Assembly: GCA_023974075.1 (NCBI GenBank)
Contig: CM043792.1
Coordinates: 8,847,456 to 8,911,455, forward strand
Direction of reading: 5' to 3'
Length of the DNA stretch: 64,000 nt
From: Chaenocephalus aceratus
Taxonomy: Eukaryota > Chordata > Actinopteri > Perciformes > Channichthyidae
The position numbers and the translations under genes are program-made. The notes beneath the pieces are model-generated. The model saw only the letters and a program-made list of their open reading frames with translations. It was not told where the DNA came from and did not search any database. Positions 60,499-64,000 of this stretch are shown here, one piece after another (the first letter of the stretch is position 1; every line of letters starts with the position of its first letter).

Positions 60499-61877
60499 TG
60501 AGTGTGTGAATGTTGAACACGTGTGGAATCAGACTGTATTCCTGAACCATATGATCGCTGTGGAGAAGTGCCCTGTATTCGATCTCCAAATGTGGGGGGC
60601 GGGTTTCAGACACATCAGGGATTTGGTTTATGAGTATGTACCGGGGTTCATGGGGGCACAGGTGAATGAGTGGATGAGGTGAGGGGTAGAGGGGGGAGAA
60701 TGCCTTTGAAAACAGCGGAAGGGATCATGAACAGGGTGAAAAAGGGAATGCCTGGTGGGTGGAAGGAAATGATTGAGAGCGAAGCTGTAAGAGGTGGAGA
60801 GAGTGTGGCAGGAATGTACGTGGGGGAGGGAGATGTGTGTGTGAAAATAGAAAAGGTAAAGACTAAGACGATTTACAAATACTGAGGGGAAATAAAATAA
60901 GAAGGCCTGCTTCTGAGCGTGTGTGGGAAAAGGTTCTTGAGAAGTTTGATGTGCGGAAGATATGGGGAAATTTAAGGGTGAAGTGGAATAGCATTGAGTG
61001 TGAACATTTCGATTTTTTTTTTGGCGTCACAATAGAGTGTACAACAACTTGATCATAAGCCAGTTTGATGTCACAGTGAAGAGGGAATGTGATGTGTGTA
61101 AGACAAAGGTTGAAACGTGTATGCATGCATTTTTTGAATGTAGCAAACTGGGAATGTACTTTGAAAGACTGAAGGAGCTAATTGATAAATGTTGGGGCGG
61201 GAGGATAATAAAAGCGATGGTATGGAAGGAGTTGTGGCTGTTTGGGGTGCATGAGAGAATGAAAGGGCTCAATGTGAATCTCTGCAATTATGTGCTAAGC
61301 CATGCCCGGTATGCTGTGAAGATCAGGAGGGACGTAGCCCATAATGAGAGCAGAACAGTAGATGTATGGGATGTTTTCAAACGGATATTAAGCAAAAACA
61401 TTCAAATGGCACACGCATACCTGGAGAAAGACATGTTTCTGGAGAGCTTTTGGAAGGGTGCGCTCTAGTGGGTGTTATGGACGATGACAGCCTGATGTTT
61501 GAGTATGATGGGGTTGGCTAGCATGTGCGGTGGGAGTATGGTGTGGAGTGGCTGGATAAACATAAAGTGTGGCTTATGCAAAAATGATTACCTTTTTATT
61601 ATGAATTAATTGTGTTTTTTTAGTTTTTTATAAAAAAAATTAAAAAATGGTTTCTCATATTGTGGTTTTTGTATCATTATGTACTGTGATTGGACTATCA
61701 AAATGATAGATTTGGTAGTCTATCCCGGGCAAGTGCATGTTGCTTGTTTCTCTTATCTGTCATGTGTTGCATGATTATTGTTTAAAATGTATGGCCACAG
61801 TTACGGTATGTAAACAAGGTATCGCAATAAAAATATAAAATGATGATTTTTCTAAGAAAAAAAAAGAAAAGAAAAAA
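60480..61877 (+). mobile_element. 3' end of an L1/Tx1-like LINE with A-rich tail
   Basis: The C-terminal ORF2 frame at 61037-61468 includes CDVCKTKVETCMHAFFEC, the cysteine/histidine motif near the end of L1/Tx1-type ORF2 proteins, and stops after WKGAL. Upstream pieces (60520-60900) are in other frames, so the copy is decayed. A 3' untranslated region of ~400 bp ends with AATAAA (about 61829) and an A-rich tail (61856-61877). Confidence 0.7.
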
Positions 61878-62230
61878 GTATTGATGTGGTCTGCGGTGAG
61901 TGTTCTGTTCTTTGTTTGTTAATAGTTAGCCTTGTAATAAAGGAGCTATTTTTTGTCACATCAATCTGCATTTTGGTCCTGCTTCCTGCACACACCGTAA
62001 CATTACGAAACGACCAAGAATGGACCCAGCGGACAGTTTGTACGAGGTGGAGTACAATTTGACATGTTTTGAGGAATGACTTTAAATATGCCTCCAGTAG
62101 TGAAGAGAGGCAGTCCGTTTTTTTCTGCGGCACGCCAGGAGGTAACCTCAAGGCCCTGGTTGAGGGAGTTGCTCCCCGAGTGGGTGGAGGATTTTTTTGG
62201 CAGCTTTGAGGTCAAACCCTGATTCCCGGC
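61878..62230 (+). mobile_element. LTR end and gag start of a sushi-like gypsy element (fragment)
   Basis: An AATAAAGGAGCTATTTTTTGTCACA stretch (61937-61961) resembles the R/U5 part of a fish gypsy LTR. After ACCGTAACATTACGAAACG comes ATGGACCCAGCGGACAG, typical of the start of sushi-type gag. The frame is soon lost (premature TGA by 62081). It is adjacent to the tandem arrays that follow. Confidence 0.45.
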
Positions 62231-62429
62231 CTGCTAGCCCCAGCATGCCTATCTCCATGTCTCCCAATTCCCAACCTGGCACCATACGCCTTGGTGGGTT
62301 CCGCCTGAAGTCAACCCGTGCTTCTGCCCAGTTCTTGCTCCTGTCAGGAGTTGTATTCCGGAACTCGTCTGGCTTATGGAGGTCCACGGAATATTCAGGC
62401 GGCTGCTAAGAGGGGTCGTCGCCAGGCTA

Positions 62430-62940
62430 GCAGCCCACACAGCCATGGTTCCAGACCCAGTTCTGGCCCCAGCAGCCATGGATTCGGCTCCAGAGCCGGC
62501 CCATACAGCCATGTTTCCGGGTTCGGAACCGGACCTTACAGCCATGTTTCCTGCTTCAGAACCGGACCTTACAGCCATGTTTCCGGCTTCAGAACCGGAC
62601 CTTACAGGCCATGATTCTGGCTTCAATTCGGCTCCAGAGCCGGCCCATTCAGCCATGTTTCCAGCTCCAGAACACCGGACCTTAAACAAAGCCATGTTTC
62701 CGGCTCCAGAACCGGACCCTTACAGCCATGTTCCGGCTTCAGAACCGGACCTTACAGCCATGATTCTGGCTTCAATTCCGGCTCCAGAGCCGGCCCATCC
62801 AGCCATGTTTTCCGGCTCCAGAGCCGGGACTTCTTTACAGCCATGTTTCCGGCTCCAGAACCGGACCTTACAGCCATGTTTCCGGCTCCAGAACCGGACC
62901 TTACAGCCATGATTCTGGCTTCAATTCCCGGCCCCCGCAG
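62430..62940. repeat. 33-bp tandem array, open in several frames
   Basis: The ~15 diverged units are built on CAGCCATGTTTCCGGCTCCA plus GAACCGGACCTTA. The unit is 11 codons, so frames stay open over long distances. The plus strand reads MFPAPEPDLTA repeats and the minus strand reads SGSGAGNMAVR repeats. A protein-coding role is unproven. Confidence 0.85.
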
Positions 62941-62984
62941 CCATGGTTTCCAGACCCAGCTCTGCCCCAGCTGCCACAGTCCCC

Positions 62985-63230
62985 TCTCGAGTCCCATCTC
63001 GATTCCCCTCTCCAGTTCCTTCTCCAGTTTCCCTCTCCAGTTCCCTCTCCAGTTCCTCCTTTAGTCCCGCCTTTAGTCCCTCCTCTAGTCACTCCTCTAG
63101 TTCCTCCTCTAGTCTTCTCCTCTAGTCCCCTCTCGAGTCCCCTCCTCTAGTTTTCCCCTCTCGAGTCTCCTCTCGAGTTCCCCCTTGGTTCCCCTCTCGA
63201 GTCTCCTCTCGAGGGTTCCCCTCATCGGGT
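62985..63230. repeat. polypyrimidine minisatellite
   Basis: Tandem variants of CTCTCCAGTTCC and CTCCTCTAGTCC/CTCTCGAGTCC make a ~245-bp strand-biased C/T tract. It may adopt triplex (H-DNA) structure. Confidence 0.8.
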
Positions 63231-63261
63231 CACGTCTCAAGTCCCTACCCAATGTCCTGGT

Positions 63262-63850
63262 CCGTTGGAGGTTCCGCTGGGGGTCCTGCAAACTCCATGT
63301 CCGTCCCGTTGGAGGCCCAGTCGACTACTCCTCTGTCAGAGGTCTACTACAAATCGTAATGTCTGTCCCGTTGGAGGTTCCCGCCGTCTACTCTCCTGCC
63401 GGGGGGCCTGCCAGCTCCTTGTCCTGTCTCGTTGGAGGTCCCGCCGACTACTCTCCTGCCGGGGTCCTGCGGCTCTTAGTCCTGTGCGGTTGGAGGCCCC
63501 GCCGACGACTCTCCTGCCGGGGGTCCTGCCAACCCTTTTTCCTGTCCCGTTGGAGGTCCCGCCGTCTACTCTCCTGCCGGGGGTCCTGCCAGCTCCTTGT
63601 CCTGTCTCGTTGGAGGTCCCGCCGACATACTCCCCTGCCGGGGATCCTGCCAACCCTTTGGTCCTGTGCCGTTGGAGGCCCCCCGCCGACTACTCTCCTG
63701 CCGGGGGTCCTGCGAACCCTTTGTCCTGTCCTCGTTGGAGGTCCCGCCGTCTACTCTCCTGGCCGGGGTCCTGCCAACCCTATGTCCTGATCCCGTTGGA
63801 GGTCCCGCCGACTGCTTCTCCTGCCGGGGGTCCTGCCAATCCACGTGTCC
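63262..63850. repeat. 60-bp tandem array (~10 copies)
   Basis: Units begin GTTGGAGGTCCCGCCG and contain CTACTCTCCTGCCGGGGGTC. They recur about every 60-62 bp (e.g. 63550, 63610, 63672). Frames are open on both strands for up to 200 codons, but unit length drift changes frame. A coding role is doubtful. Confidence 0.85.
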
Positions 63851-64000
63851 TGGTCCTCTTCCGTGGGGGACCTTCCTGCCGAGGCCTGTCCCACCAGCTC
63901 CGACACCGGGTCCTGCCCGGCCTCCGGCGCTTGTCCCGTCAGCGCCTTCCTGCCCGGCCTCCGGAGCTGTCTGGTCTTCGCCCTCGAGCCCGGCCCTCTG
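63851..64000. other. GC-rich window end
   Basis: GC-rich sequence with CCTTCCTGCC and CCGGCCTCCGG repeats continues the style of the preceding array and is cut off by the window end. Confidence 0.4.

Noticed and set aside
62376..62912. A 178-residue repetitive proline/alanine protein
   Set aside because: The frame is a by-product of the 33-bp unit. The opposite strand is equally open, and no start context or splice sites support it.
63185..63790. A 201-residue repetitive protein
   Set aside because: The 60-bp array is open on both strands and unit length drifts. There is no independent evidence of coding.

Overview
The window reads as teleost fish nuclear DNA. It holds two well-conserved vertebrate housekeeping genes with small exons and long introns. 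The spaces between them carry hAT, Tc1, piggyBac-like, LINE, gypsy and DIRS-like remnants together with very long (CA)n tracts. A percomorph-type fish is a reasonable guess from the repeat families, but the species cannot be fixed from the sequence alone.

Layout. Positions 1-5,000 are repeat-bearing intergenic DNA. At 5,429-14,715 (+) lies crlf3 (cytokine receptor-like factor 3), whose 8 coding exons join to a 445-residue protein. At 18,698-39,263 (-) lies suz12, the Polycomb PRC2 core subunit, whose 16 coding exons join to 737 residues. The two genes are convergent, and their poly(A) signals lie about 2.4 kb apart. suz12 introns 3 and 7 are filled with nested hAT transposons whose 8-bp target duplications can be read directly. 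A small gene at about 41,236-44,690 (-) encodes a 64-residue, probably tail-anchored membrane protein that I do not recognise. A tRNA-Thr(CGT) gene sits at 45,285-45,356 (+). A short pentraxin gene (CRP/SAP-like, secreted) occupies 46,068-50,274 (-), with a TATA-like element near 50,450.

From about 51 kb to the end the window is essentially mobile DNA. It contains a broken Tc1 element inside an older palindromic element, a MITE with long terminal inverted repeats, a DIRS-like gag fragment and composite MITEs with paralogues elsewhere in the window. These are followed by a frameshifted Ty3/gypsy pol on the minus strand, the 3' end of an L1/Tx1-like LINE with its A-rich tail, and a piece that looks like an LTR end with a gag start. 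The last 1.5 kb consists of three consecutive tandem arrays.

The genes do not form a pathway together. CRLF3 is a cytoplasmic WSXWS/fibronectin-III protein, SUZ12 is nuclear chromatin machinery, and the pentraxin is a secreted innate-immune lectin. The most notable observations are structural. A suz12 splice donor is built from the first bases of a ~326-bp (GT)n tract, a 67-bp minisatellite abuts another suz12 donor and carries decoy acceptor-like motifs, and several nested transposons can be ordered in time from their target duplications or from empty paralogous sites. I found no evidence of a novel multi-gene system.
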